Below are positions 24,026 to 33,635 of a stretch of DNA of 64,000 nucleotides, piece after piece. How positions within the stretch are numbered: the first letter of the stretch is position 1; the number at the start of each line of letters is the position of its first letter. The notes beneath the pieces were generated by a model. It did no database searches. It saw nothing but the letters and a program-made list of their open reading frames with translations, and was not told where the DNA came from. Position numbers and translations under genes: made by a program. This stretch comes from Raphanus sativus (taxonomy: Eukaryota > Streptophyta > Magnoliopsida > Brassicales > Brassicaceae): assembly GCF_000801105.2 (NCBI RefSeq), contig NC_079515.1:5022001-5086000 (forward strand), read 5' to 3'.

Positions 24026-24364
24026 TTTCATTGACCTCTAGTTTATCAGATTCAGGACCGGATCTAGGCGCAAGTGAACCATTAATCCTATTTTCAATTA
24101 TTTTTAATATGGATGAAAAGTGTGATAGTAATATTTTTTATGAAATGGTGGGAGGATCCAAGAAGAAGCATCATTCGTTGTACAAAAAGTCAAAATTACA
24201 AATGTTTCTTGTACAGCTAACATTGGTTATATACTCCATTTTATAAGCATCATGTGTTCATTTATAATAGTTAAACGCCGCCTCCACATTAAAGTTTTCT
24301 CTTCAATGTAATATAAATCGGACCCCTATTATGTGTTCTTAAAAGTCGTTAAGCTTATCGAGAG

Positions 24365-24683
24365 ATGAAGCTGGGTTTGTTAATTGGTATGATGCTTCTC
24401 TTGTCTATTGCACTAATTAACCCCAGCTTTGGCCAGAGTAATCTACTCATCTCGCACGCTAGTAAGTTTCCATCACTTTATATTTGCAAACGTCAGACGT
24501 ATTTGTGGATTTACATATGTTACGTGAAATTATAATAGTAATTCATTTTATTGTTTTTTTGGTTTATCAAATTATAAAGGGATTGGAAAGACACACATAA
24601 ACAAAGGAAGGAAAATTCGCTTTGGAGGCAGTACTTCTATACGTGGTGGTAGCGGATACCACGGACCTGGTCGTCATCCCTAA
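24365..24683 (+). CDS. small secreted peptide precursor, SCOOP-like, copy 1
   Basis: Two exons (24365-24461 and 24580-24683) join in phase 1 to 66 residues; both splice sites are GT-AG and the split codon is AGG. The first exon is a clean signal peptide (MKLGLLIGMMLLLSIALINP, cleavage expected after SFGQ or nearby). The second encodes a small basic peptide with KGRKIRFGGSTSIRGGSG and ends GRHP. The mature part carries an S-x-S (STS) inside a glycine- and arginine-rich C-terminus. Signal peptide, two exons and C-terminal SxS are the hallmarks of PROSCOOP precursors, Brassicaceae-specific phytocytokines sensed by the MIK2 receptor. That assignment is inference; I do not recall an exact relative. 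A TATA-like ATATAAAT is at 24311, and a paralogue lies at 32087-32546. The Copia element inserted 160 bp past the stop codon. Confidence 0.72.
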
Positions 24684-24843
24684 TTTTACGAGTTGTAATA
24701 ATCTTATCGATCTACCCTAAATATCCCATCCCATTGTGACGATCTGGTGCGTTGCTGTTTCACTATGTGTGTTGTGATCCGATTCTCTTTGAATAAATGA
24801 AATGTAACTTCTTTTGTTTGATGGTTAAAATTGTGTATTGATT
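24684..24843. other. 3' flank of peptide gene copy 1, up to the Copia insertion
   Basis: Probably the 3' UTR, with an AATAAATGAAATG polyadenylation-like signal near 24793. The same stretch recurs downstream of peptide gene copy 2 (TAAAATTGTGTA... near 32667). Confidence 0.5.
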
Positions 24844-24848
24844 GGTAA

Positions 24849-25303
24849 TGTTGAAACTCCTTAGCTTTCCTTCAGATCTTCTTCGCATCAAGAACCAACA
24901 CACAGAGATGTTGACCCGGTGTTCACCGCACCGCACCGTTAACTAGATGCGGCCGCTATACCTCACCGGAGCCGGGATTGAACCGGCAACTCACTAGATA
25001 CAACGGAGGACTCACAAGCCGAGTCTCCGTCAATACAACTTCTCCGATCTCTCTCTCGATAATGTGCAAAGACGTTGCAACTGATCTAACAACTTAATCA
25101 GCTCAACCTCTTGCATTAAGTACTAAACCGTAACAGCTGATAACCAGCCCGGTTAACACCTAATCGATATACAAACCGAGTATCTATCTAAACCAAGAGA
25201 GAGAACCGGTACAATCTAGATTACACTTAACCAGATTACAATCTTAATCTATTTAGTGTTGAACCAAGAAGTACCTGACCGGATGCATTGACTACAATCT
25301 TCA
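24849..25303 (-). repeat. 3' LTR of the Copia element
   Basis: 455 bp, TG...CA, and it includes a GCGGCCGC site. It is identical by eye to the copy at 29755-30209. It is the 3' LTR because the element is read on the minus strand. Confidence 0.95.
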
Positions 25304-25485
25304 AATCTCCTCCTTAGACAATGCCGTGAGTAACACATCAAAACTCGATGCAAAACCTGAACCTTGAACTGAATCCCTTCTGTGCTCTTAACCGAGACGA
25401 ACTTGCAAGCTTTCTACCAAGCTCCTCCTTGAGCTCTTCACCGAGCTCCTCCTGGAATCCTTTACCGGATTCCTTGTAGTCATCT

Positions 25486-28400
25486 TCAATCTTCTGAGAT
25501 TCGAAGGAACCTCAGTGCTTCTTTTAACTTAAACACTGGAAGAACCTTCGTGAAGATATCTGCTGGATTATTAGCCGTTGCAATCTTGAGGACTTGAACT
25601 TCTCCCACTTTGATCAAGTCTCTAATGAAATGATACTTTGTAGCAACGTGTTTCGTTCTCTCATGGAATACGGCATTCTTCGACAGTGCTATTGCACTTT
25701 GAGAGTCACAAAAGACTTCTACCGAATCCTGAGGAAAGCCAAGCTCTTCAGCAAATCTTTTCAACCACACACCTTCCTTAACTGCTTCTGACAGAGCAAT
25801 GTACTCTGCTTCTGTGGTTGAGAGTGCTACCACTTTCTGAAGTGATGATCTCCAGCTGACCGGGTTTCCTCCTGCGGTAAAGACCATACCAGTTGTAGAC
25901 TTCCTGTGATCTAAATCACCTCCATAATCCGAGTCGCAATATCCACGAACCACAAAGTCACCTTTCTTCTTAAAGCACAACCTTGTATCCACTGTACCTC
26001 TGATGTATCTGAGAGCCCACTTCACTGCTTGCCAATGCTCCTTTAAAGGTTTGGACATGAATCGGCTAATGACTCCAATCACATAAGCCAAATCAGGACG
26101 AGTCCCAACCATGGAGTACATGATACTCCCAACTGCATTCTGGTAAGGAACCTTCTTCATATTCTCCTCCTGAGCTGCCCATTCCTTGTCAGTAGCTGAT
26201 TTGAGCTCAAAATGAACACCCAACGGAGTAACTACAGGCTTAGACTGATCCATCTGATACTTGCCTAGAACTCTCCAAAGGTATTCACCTTGTGAAACAA
26301 ATAGCTCCCCTTTCTCCCTGTTCCTTGTGATTTCCATTCCCAAGATCTTCTTAGCTTCACCCAGATCTTTCATATCAAACTCAGAGCTCAACACTGACTT
26401 TAACCTCTGTACTTCATTCTTGTCTGTGGACGCTATCAAGATATCATCCACATACAACAACATGTAGATGATATCCCCCTTCTTGTTCTCTCTGAAGTAC
26501 ACACAAGAATCATACTCGCTTCTTGCATAGCCTTTTGATCTCACAAAGTCATCAAATCTCTTATTCCACTGTCGGGGACTCTGTTTTAACCCATAGAGTG
26601 ATCTCTTGAGCTTGCAGACTCTGTCAGGATATCGTTTATCCACGAACCCCTCTGGCTGCTCCATGATAATAAACTCCTCCAGGTTGCCGTGCAGAAATGC
26701 TGTCTTCACGTCCATCTGCTGCAGTTCCATATCAAAGTGAACTACTGCAGACAACATGTATCGAATGGAGACATGCTTGACTACCGGAGCAAAGATCTCC
26801 TGGTAATCAATCCCTTCCTTCTGGGAGTAGCCCTTTGCCACAAGTCTTCCCTTGTACCTTGGTGGTTCAACCCCAGCAATGCCAGCCTTCCGTTTGAACA
26901 GCCAACGACACCCAATTGCCTTCTGGTTCTTGGGTCTCTCAATCAAATCCCAAGTGTCATTTCCTTCCAACGATGTCATCTCTTCTTGAGCCGCTTCTAA
27001 CCATTTGTCACTGTCTGGATCAGCCATTGCTTCTTGCCATGATCCAGGTTCTGGTGCAGCATCCTCTGATAGAAGACACACGAAACCTGCAAACGGGTCT
27101 TCTCCATCAGTTTCATCACACACGTAGTCTTTCAATCTTGGTGGAGGATTTATGCTCCTCCTAGTCCTGTCTCTGGCCAGTTGGTAATCTCCAAGATCTT
27201 GTTCTGATTCCTCCGCATCTACTTCATCATTGGCTTCCTCTACACTGATAGTTTCTACTGCAATCTGGTCATCATCTGGCGTCTCTGAGTCCTTCTGAAG
27301 TTGAAGATCCACCAGTCTTGGTGTTATACCAGCTGAGTCACCGTCTGTAGCTTTGGCTTTGACGTCTCTGTAGACCTGGTCTTCCCTGAACACTACGTTT
27401 CTGCTGATTACTACCTTCTGTTCATCCAGCAACCAGACTTTATATCCTTTTACTCCTTCAGGGTAACCAGTGAAAACGCCTTTCTTAGCTCTTGGTAGAA
27501 GTTTCCCTTCAGAAGAGTGAACATATGCTAAGCAACCAAACTTCTTCAGATTGCTCAAATCCGGCATATGAGATGTCCATCTCTCTTCAGGTACTTCGAA
27601 GTTTAATGCAGAAGATGGAGACCGATTAATGAGATATGCTGCAGTAGCTGCTGCCTCTGCCCAAAACTTCAACTCCATTCCACTCTCAGCAAGCATGCTT
27701 CGAACTTTGTTCATTATTGTTCGGTTCAATCTTTCTGCCACGCCGTTTTGCTGGGGAGTGTACGTGCAGGTCTTGTGTCGCACAATTCCTTGATCCTTAC
27801 AGAAAGAATCAAATTGACGGTTGCAGAACTCCAGGCCATTGTCTGTTCTCAACCTCTTCACTCTTCTCTCACTTTGATTCTCAACCATGGTCTTCCATGC
27901 AACAAAGCTAGGGAATGCTTCATCTTTATGTTGCAGGAAGTACAGCCACACTTTCCTAGAGAAGTCGTCTGTAAATGAGATAATGTAGTGCTTCCTGCTG
28001 AGGCTTGGAGGCACATTTGGTGATCCCCAAATGTCTGAGTGAACATAGTCCAGCTTTGCTTTGGTAACATGCTTGGCTTGAGCGAAGCTGACTCTGTGAG
28101 TCTTGCCAATGACACAGGCTTCACAAAACTTCAGATCACTGATTTTGCTTTTACCAAAACTTCCCTTCTTCGTCAGTATCTCCATGCCTTTTTGACCAAG
28201 GTGGCCAAGACGACTATGCCAAAGCTGAGTGTCGTCACTGGTGGTGTTACCGTCCGTTGCTGAGCTTGTCTCACCATCTTGTGAGCTCGAGACTATAGCT
28301 TTGCCCTGTAAAATATACAGAGACTGTCTTCGTGTTCCCTTCATGAAAACAGTACAGCCTTTGATCACCTTGAGTACACCGTTTTCAGCTTTGAATGCAC

Positions 28401-29676
28401 ACCCCTTCTCCTCTAATGTTCCCATGGAGATAAGGTTTCTGGAGATATCTGGCATGTATCTGACGTCGTGGAGGAGAAACGTTGTACCGTCCTGATTCCT
28501 GAACCTGATGCTTCCGATGCCTCTGACTTCTGAGACAGAGCTGTTAGCCATTCTGACCCTTCCATTACTGGTTTCCTCCAAGGTAATAAAAGCTTCTCTC
28601 CTTGGAGTCATGTGGAATGAGCAACCAGTGTCCATTATCCACTCATCTTGATCTGTTTCTGCCGCATTAACCTCTGCAACCAGAAGTCCAACCAAGTCTC
28701 TTGCATCATCTTTAGCCATTGACGCTTCCCCTCTGTCTGGTCCCGATTTCTGATCTTTATTCCTCTCGAGCCACTTGTAACACTGCTTCTTGAAGTGTCC
28801 TTCCTTCCCGCAGATCCAGCATAGACGTTTGCCGTCCTTACTCTTAGATCTTGCCCTGTTGTAGTTGTTGTTCTTACCTGCAGCAGAGCCATTACCACGA
28901 TTCCTACTATCTGATCTAGACTCGGACCTACCCCTAGCATAGTTACCTTCCCCATTCAACTTAGCAGTGGATGTTTCCTTATAATCCAGTTCCTTAGACT
29001 TAGCAGCGCTAGTAATTTCATCCACACTAATGGCCTCTCTACTGTACTTTAAAGTTTCTTTCAGAGAGTCATACCTGTTTGGCAATGCGTTGAGTAGTAG
29101 AATCGCTTGCACTTCCTCGGGGATCTCTATGTTGAGGTTGTTCAGGTCCGTGACCAGCTTCAAGAAATCATCTACATTCTGGTCTATTGTTCTTGAATCT
29201 TGCATACGGAAAGAGTAGACTTTGAGCTGTGCGTGGACTCGGTTGGGTAGTGTCTTTGCCATGTAGAGCTTGTCAAGAAGTTCCCATGCTTCAAGCGCAG
29301 TCGTGCACTTGTCGAGCTTCCTGAGCACATGATCTCCAACACTCATGAAGATGATGTTGAGCGCCTTTTCATCTCTTTCAGATCTTGCTGTTTCTTCAAG
29401 CTCGCGCTTCTTCTTTGCTTCATCGTTTTCATCGTCTGTCTTTGCGATTATCAATGCCTGAGATGGGGGGGACAGAACGTCCTTCAAACCTTGAACGTTG
29501 AGATTCGCCATCATCCTCTTCTTCCAAATCCCGAAGTCGCCAGTACCGTCGAACATCGTGATCTGAATTGCCATCTTCATCTTGTGAGACGCCATCACAA
29601 GATTCGCCGTTACGCCTGTACTCGAATCGATTGAGAAATCGATAGACGCCGTTCTTTCCTTCGATTGAAGAATCAA
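25486..29676 (-). CDS. Copia Gag-Pol polyprotein (1396 aa, full length)
   Basis: One uninterrupted frame. Residues 1-300: Gag with a UBN2-type domain (MFDGTGDFGIWKKRM) and a CCHC zinc knuckle CWICGKEGHFKKQC at 286-299. Protease: DTG at about 349-351 in WIMDTGCSFHMTP. Then the GAG-pre-integrase HSRLGHLG and the integrase core with DD(35)E motifs (HSDIWGSP, TDNGLEFCN, QQNGVAERLN). Reverse transcriptase: KARLVAKG-type region (GRLVAKGYSQKEGIDY) and the catalytic YVDDILIAS. RNase H: YCDSDYGGDLDHRKSTTG and STTEAEYIALSEA. All key motifs are present and no stop or frameshift is seen. The likely true start is the second ATG region (MASHKMKMAIQ, residue 28), since family members start close to the FDGT motif. 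Confidence 0.97.
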   Translation of the reverse strand: MILQSKERTASIDFSIDSSTGVTANLVMASHKMKMAIQITMFDGTGDFGIWKKRMMANLNVQGLKDVLSPPSQALIIAKTDDENDEAKKKRELEETARSERDEKALNIIFMSVGDHVLRKLDKCTTALEAWELLDKLYMAKTLPNRVHAQLKVYSFRMQDSRTIDQNVDDFLKLVTDLNNLNIEIPEEVQAILLLNALPNRYDSLKETLKYSREAISVDEITSAAKSKELDYKETSTAKLNGEGNYARGRSESRSDSRNRGNGSAAGKNNNYNRARSKSKDGKRLCWICGKEGHFKKQCYKWLERNKDQKSGPDRGEASMAKDDARDLVGLLVAEVNAAETDQDEWIMDTGCSFHMTPRREAFITLEETSNGRVRMANSSVSEVRGIGSIRFRNQDGTTFLLHDVRYMPDISRNLISMGTLEEKGCAFKAENGVLKVIKGCTVFMKGTRRQSLYILQGKAIVSSSQDGETSSATDGNTTSDDTQLWHSRLGHLGQKGMEILTKKGSFGKSKISDLKFCEACVIGKTHRVSFAQAKHVTKAKLDYVHSDIWGSPNVPPSLSRKHYIISFTDDFSRKVWLYFLQHKDEAFPSFVAWKTMVENQSERRVKRLRTDNGLEFCNRQFDSFCKDQGIVRHKTCTYTPQQNGVAERLNRTIMNKVRSMLAESGMELKFWAEAAATAAYLINRSPSSALNFEVPEERWTSHMPDLSNLKKFGCLAYVHSSEGKLLPRAKKGVFTGYPEGVKGYKVWLLDEQKVVISRNVVFREDQVYRDVKAKATDGDSAGITPRLVDLQLQKDSETPDDDQIAVETISVEEANDEVDAEESEQDLGDYQLARDRTRRSINPPPRLKDYVCDETDGEDPFAGFVCLLSEDAAPEPGSWQEAMADPDSDKWLEAAQEEMTSLEGNDTWDLIERPKNQKAIGCRWLFKRKAGIAGVEPPRYKGRLVAKGYSQKEGIDYQEIFAPVVKHVSIRYMLSAVVHFDMELQQMDVKTAFLHGNLEEFIIMEQPEGFVDKRYPDRVCKLKRSLYGLKQSPRQWNKRFDDFVRSKGYARSEYDSCVYFRENKKGDIIYMLLYVDDILIASTDKNEVQRLKSVLSSEFDMKDLGEAKKILGMEITRNREKGELFVSQGEYLWRVLGKYQMDQSKPVVTPLGVHFELKSATDKEWAAQEENMKKVPYQNAVGSIMYSMVGTRPDLAYVIGVISRFMSKPLKEHWQAVKWALRYIRGTVDTRLCFKKKGDFVVRGYCDSDYGGDLDHRKSTTGMVFTAGGNPVSWRSSLQKVVALSTTEAEYIALSEAVKEGVWLKRFAEELGFPQDSVEVFCDSQSAIALSKNAVFHERTKHVATKYHFIRDLIKVGEVQVLKIATANNPADIFTKVLPVFKLKEALRFLRISED

Positions 29677-29739
29677 CCACTAGCTTGGAAGTGATTGATC
29701 TTGAGCTTCGAGGCTTCTCGATCGAGATCCTAAACCTCT

Positions 29740-29751
29740 GCTCTGATACCA
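29740..29751 (-). promoter_or_regulatory. primer-binding site of the Copia element
   Basis: The minus strand reads TGGTATCAGAGC, three bases inside the 5' LTR. It is the standard plant primer site complementary to the 3' end of tRNA-iMet, where reverse transcription starts. Confidence 0.93.
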
Positions 29752-29754
29752 CTT

Positions 29755-30209
29755 TGTTGAAACTCCTTAGCTTTCCTTCAGATCTTCTTCGCATCAAGAA
29801 CCAACACACAGAGATGTTGACCCGGTGTTCACCGCACCGCACCGTTAACTAGATGCGGCCGCTATACCTCACCGGAGCCGGGATTGAACCGGCAACTCAC
29901 TAGATACAACGGAGGACTCACAAGCCGAGTCTCCGTCAATACAACTTCTCCGATCTCTCTCTCGATAATGTGCAAAGACGTTGCAACTGATCTAACAACT
30001 TAATCAGCTCAACCTCTTGCATTAAGTACTAAACCGTAACAGCTGATAACCAGCCCGGTTAACACCTAATCGATATACAAACCGAGTATCTATCTAAACC
30101 AAGAGAGAGAACCGGTACAATCTAGATTACACTTAACCAGATTACAATCTTAATCTATTTAGTGTTGAACCAAGAAGTACCTGACCGGATGCATTGACTA
30201 CAATCTTCA
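29755..30209 (-). repeat. 5' LTR of the Copia element
   Basis: 455 bp, TG...CA, identical by eye to 24849-25303. It should hold the element's promoter, on the minus strand. Confidence 0.95.
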
Positions 30210-30214
30210 GGTAA

Positions 30215-30848
30215 TTTGGTGTCGCAATGTGTGTGTGTGTTTTTTTTTTAATAAATGTTACCCAAATCGATGGTTAACATTGTAATTTCAAGTCATGCAA
30301 ATATAAGGATAGTATAGTAAATAAATAAAAGTCGAAATGCGCTCTTTACATTTACATGCATTGACTTTTATATGTAGCACAAACTTTTTTTTTTGAGAAA
30401 TATGTAGCACAAACTTGATGAGAAGTAGTTAAATTAAGGTTGTCGACATCAACGATGATGACGATTATAACAACTAGATTCTGAGTGAGGTCAATGAAAT
30501 GAGGTACAAATACAACTTTTAGGCTAAAGGTTTATAAACCTTTAATCATCAAGAAATTAATCTTTAAAGGGGATCGATGAGACATGCCATTTTGATTAAT
30601 AAATCTTGACCAAAGCAAGTTAAATAAATGGTTGCTAAAGAAGGATCATAATGTCAAATTTCTCATCCGTCGAGACGGCAGAAACCCTTGGTCTTGTTGC
30701 TTTTTGTGTGGGAAGATAATTTCTTATTGGTGTTTTTCTAGAACAAACATTTTGCGGACAAAAAAACTATCTTAGAAACATTTTCACATTCACCAAAACC
30801 TAAGAGTCAAGGACGAGTCCAGTCCAGTTCACAATGGCAGTGGTGTAT
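30215..30848. other. continuation of the 3' flank of peptide gene copy 1
   Basis: This DNA was contiguous with 24843 before the Copia insertion. It matches the region after copy 2: GGTTAACATTGTAATTTCA versus ATTAACATTGTAATTCTC near 32709, and ATGAGGTACAAA near 30502 versus 33014. So the tandem duplication unit included this 3' flank. No gene seen. Confidence 0.5.
30371..30416 (-). repeat. micro-retroposon with 16-bp direct repeats and an empty-site paralogue
   Basis: TATGTAGCACAAACTT occurs at 30371-30386 and 30401-30416, and the 14-base filler is T8 then GAGAAA. The duplicated segment near 32795-32815 reads ACGTATCACCAACTTGGTGAG, a single copy of this target without the filler. The paralogue therefore shows the pre-insertion state. 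Confidence 0.8.
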
Positions 30849-30849
30849 C

Positions 30850-31023
30850 ATGACCGGATCTAGGCGCAAGTGAACCATTAATCTTTGCCCCCAATTTTTT
30901 TGGATATTTCTTTTTTTTCATCAATTTTTGGATATTTCTAACAAATGCATACACCCCTAAAATATATAAAAAAAATATTAATGTTTTTTAAAAAATGTTT
31001 CTAGTCTCCAAAACCCGGTCCTG
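30850..31023. mobile_element. hAT-like MITE (174 bp)
   Basis: The left end ATGACCGGATCTAGGCGC and the right end (read inward CAGGACCGGGTTTTGGAGAC) are related inverted repeats. The flanks GGTGTATC (30842-30849) and GGTGTATA (31024-31031) match at 7 of 8 bases. A related left end, CAGGACCGGATCTAGGCGC, is at about 24053-24071. It contains the micro-insertion at 30893-30939. Confidence 0.65.
30893..30939 (-). repeat. micro-retroposon nested in a hAT-like MITE
   Basis: AATTTTTTTGGATATTTCT (30893-30911) and AATTTTTGGATATTTCT (30923-30939) differ only in the number of Ts. The filler between them is TTTTTTTCATC. On the minus strand that is GATG plus poly(A). Confidence 0.55.
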
Positions 31024-31031
31024 GGTGTATA

Positions 31032-31276
31032 TATGTGCAGTGTGCTTTTGCATAACATTTCTCTCACCCTTTTTCGTATTTTTTTCTAAAACTATTGAAC
31101 ATTATTTGTGAAAATATTATATTTATAATAGTGATATTCTGCTATCATGTAGTAGAAATTTTCACTCTTTAGATAAAAATTATAAAAGTTTTTTTTTAAG
31201 AGCAGAAAAATCCATTTTCAACATATTTATCCAACTTTTTACTTAATCCACTAAATTTATAAAGAAAAACGTTATA
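31032..31276. other. AT-rich spacer between MITEs
   Basis: No gene or clear element seen. Confidence 0.3.
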
Positions 31277-31694
31277 TTCCCTCTGTATCATTATAAGTGA
31301 GTTAAAAGAAGCTCTCTCTTATATACGATACCACCAGATGTGCCCCCTCCACCTTCGTCCAATCTTCCTAAGTGCCAGCCTAGCTTCATAGGAAGCTGAA
31401 CAATAGAAAGGGCTTCCCTTTTTCCTGCTTGACCTTCGTAGCGCATCAAAGAGACTTTACTTTTAAGGTTTTTTTACAAAAATTAAGAAACCACAAAATT
31501 TTATGTGATTTGTTTTGGTTGTATAAAAATAACATTAAATAATACTAGTTCAACCAGTTAAAAAAAGATACACTATTTTGTAATTGGCTAGAGATTTCAA
31601 ATGACAATTAAATTTATCTAGATTAGTGTGAACTTCACTTATTCTGAAACAAAATAAAAATCATAAAACACCACTTATATTAATACAGAGGGAG
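31277..31694. mobile_element. Stowaway (Tc1/Mariner) MITE, 418 bp
   Basis: The left end TTCCCTCTGTATCATTATAA and the right end (read inward CTCCCTCTGTATTAATATAA) are good terminal inverted repeats. They are flanked by TA at 31275-31276 and 31695-31696. CTCCCTCYGT termini with a TA duplication define Stowaway elements. No coding capacity. Confidence 0.85.
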
Positions 31695-31696
31695 TA

Positions 31697-32086
31697 TAAA
31701 TGTAAAAAGTGATGCATTTCATTAAAACAAAAAGTCAAAATCCACTAATTTTCCACGTTTTTGTATATTTTTTTCAACGGAAATTACAACAACAACAAAA
31801 AACAAGGAGAGAAATAAAACAACTACAACAACAAAAGAAATGTAAACACAAGAAATTAAGGGTGAGAAACAAGACACTGAGATGATCGGGTCACAGAACG
31901 ACAATGGCATTGAGCGGCTAAGGTTCCATTTCACAATTAACGTTATACACGCATCGTTCGTGGTACATTTGTAATAATTTAACAACGCATCCGTATTAAG
32001 GGTTTCTCATCTCTATATCCTATATAAATAGGACCACAATTAAGTGTTCGTCAGCGTCGTTAAGCTATCAGCAAAAAAGAAAGAGG
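31697..32086. other. promoter region of peptide gene copy 2
   Basis: TATATAAATA at 32021-32030 is a strong TATA box about 65 bp before the start codon. The TATA-to-ATG segment resembles the one before copy 1 (AAGTGTTCGTC.GCGTCGTTAAGC versus ATGTGTTCTTAAAAGTCGTTAAGC). The minus-strand open frame at 31722-31985 looks like chance. Confidence 0.5.
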
Positions 32087-32546
32087 ATGAAATGGAAGTT
32101 GGGTTTATTAATTGGTTCAATGTTCCTCTTGTCCATTGCACTATTTGACCCCAACTTTGGTCAACGTAGCTTACTCATCTTGCACTCTAGTGAGTTTCCA
32201 TCACTCATCTTTGTTTATTCTATGGTTATTTTGAGACTAATATATATATGTGTGTGTGTGGATGCGTGTTTGTATATATATGTAACTAAACTGGAAACAT
32301 GTAGTTCTATTGTTGTATATATGTATGATGCAATCGTTGATAGATATACTTTTAAATTGTCAATAAATTCATTTTCTGAACAGTAAAGAAACCTTAATTC
32401 AAGAAATGCATTTCATTAGTAATTGATTCATGGTTTATCAAACTAAATAAACAGGAAAAGGGGTTGGAAATATACATATCAGCAAAGGAATGAAGATCCG
32501 CTCTAAAGGCAGTGCTTCTATACGTGATAAAGGTCCTCATCACTAA
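32087..32546 (+). CDS. small secreted peptide precursor, SCOOP-like, copy 2
   Basis: Two exons (32087-32189 and 32455-32546) join in phase 1 to 64 residues, with the same intron position and split AGA codon as copy 1. The signal peptide is MKWKLGLLIGSMFLLSIAL, ending near NFGQ. The mature part contains KGMKIRSKGSASIRDKGPHH. As in copy 1 there is an S-x-S (SAS) followed by I-R in a basic C-terminus. Outside the I-x-K-G-x-K-I-R and G-S-x-S-I-R blocks the mature peptides have diverged, while the signal peptides stay close. That pattern is expected for tandem phytocytokine genes. The receptor and the processing site are not known from the sequence. Confidence 0.72.
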
Positions 32547-33635
32547 TTCGATTTGTGATGATCTCTATCGATCTTGCAGATGAGTTGTTGTTTCATTGTG
32601 TGCGATGTGATGCTTTTTAAATAAAACGAAATGGACTTTCTCTAGTTTGATACTTAACTGCCTATTAAAATTGTGTACTGAGTGGTACTACAATGTTATT
32701 CTTTACTCAAAATGATTATTAACATTGTAATTCTCTACCCATTCAAATATAGGGAACAGGAACAAAACAAAAGCTACTATATGCATTGACTTATACGTAT
32801 CACCAACTTGGTGAGAACGATTCTTTTGACTAATCTCTTCCTAACAGTCCTACATTCTCGCTGGTTATTTAAACAGTTGGCATGCACGTTAGCTAGTTTT
32901 TCTATCAGACAAGATGGCATGCACTTAATATATTTTTATTTGTTATACCATGACAGGAACACTAGTTAAATTAAGGTAACTTGAATATTGTTTCTGAGTG
33001 AGATAAACGAAATGAGGTACAAAGGTGAACTTGTTTTCAACCCGAAAGATCTACATCATAAATCTTCTTAGGGTGCACATCTTATATTGAGACTAGTAAT
33101 GGTTCACAAGTAACTTTGGACAGTAAAAGGTGCAAGAAACTACGAAGACAAACCCCAGATGCTAAACAGAACTCAAATAGAGTCCTATCTGAACCCAAAC
33201 AAGAAACAGGAAAACAGAAAAAGGGGGAAATTAAACAAAAATATGCCTATCAATCCAACAGAAATGAAACAACTCCCACCCTGCTATTATATCATCTTTC
33301 TCTTACTTTTCCCACAATTTAGTAGTAGGTCCTATAAGCATTTTACAAGGCAGGAGGATCAACAGAACATGAAAAAAAAAAAGAGAAACTGAAAACTGTA
33401 AAGACAAGGTAAAAAAAGAGAACAACGAAAAGATTGAAGAAACAATAAAACAGGGACATTTAACTTCTAAAGGGCATAGAAACAGAATCTCGGTCTCAGG
33501 TATTAAGGGTCTTCCTTCCATGCTTCAAAGCTCACGGCACTTGGTTCTCAAGAGAAACTGTAAACGGGAATGTTCATATCTTCTTCTCTCATGTTACGTT
33601 TTTATGCTCTCCAGCCGTGAGCTACATCGCCTATT
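32547..33635. other. 3' flank of peptide copy 2 and 3' UTR side of ECT2
   Basis: About 32550-33030 repeats the flank of copy 1. The rest, up to 33635, is probably ECT2 3' UTR. No gene recognised. Confidence 0.4.

Larger units (their letters stand above)
24844..30214 (-). mobile_element. intact Ty1/Copia LTR retrotransposon with target duplication
   Basis: The LTRs are 455 bp each at 24849-25303 and 29755-30209, start TG, end CA, and look identical by eye. The 5-bp target duplication GGTAA sits at 24844-24848 and 30210-30214. The element runs on the minus strand. Next to the 5' LTR is TGGTATCAGAGC (minus, 29751 to 29740), complementary to the 3' end of initiator tRNA-Met. A purine-rich tract (minus AAGGAGGAGATT, 25315 to 25304) adjoins the 3' LTR. 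Order gag-protease-integrase-RT-RNase H gives Copia. Identical LTRs and an uninterrupted 1396-codon frame indicate a very recent insertion, possibly still active. Confidence 0.97.

Noticed and set aside
31722..31985. 87-codon minus-strand frame
   Set aside because: Low-complexity hydrophobic translation of AAC/AAT-rich DNA upstream of peptide gene copy 2; it overlaps promoter-like sequence.
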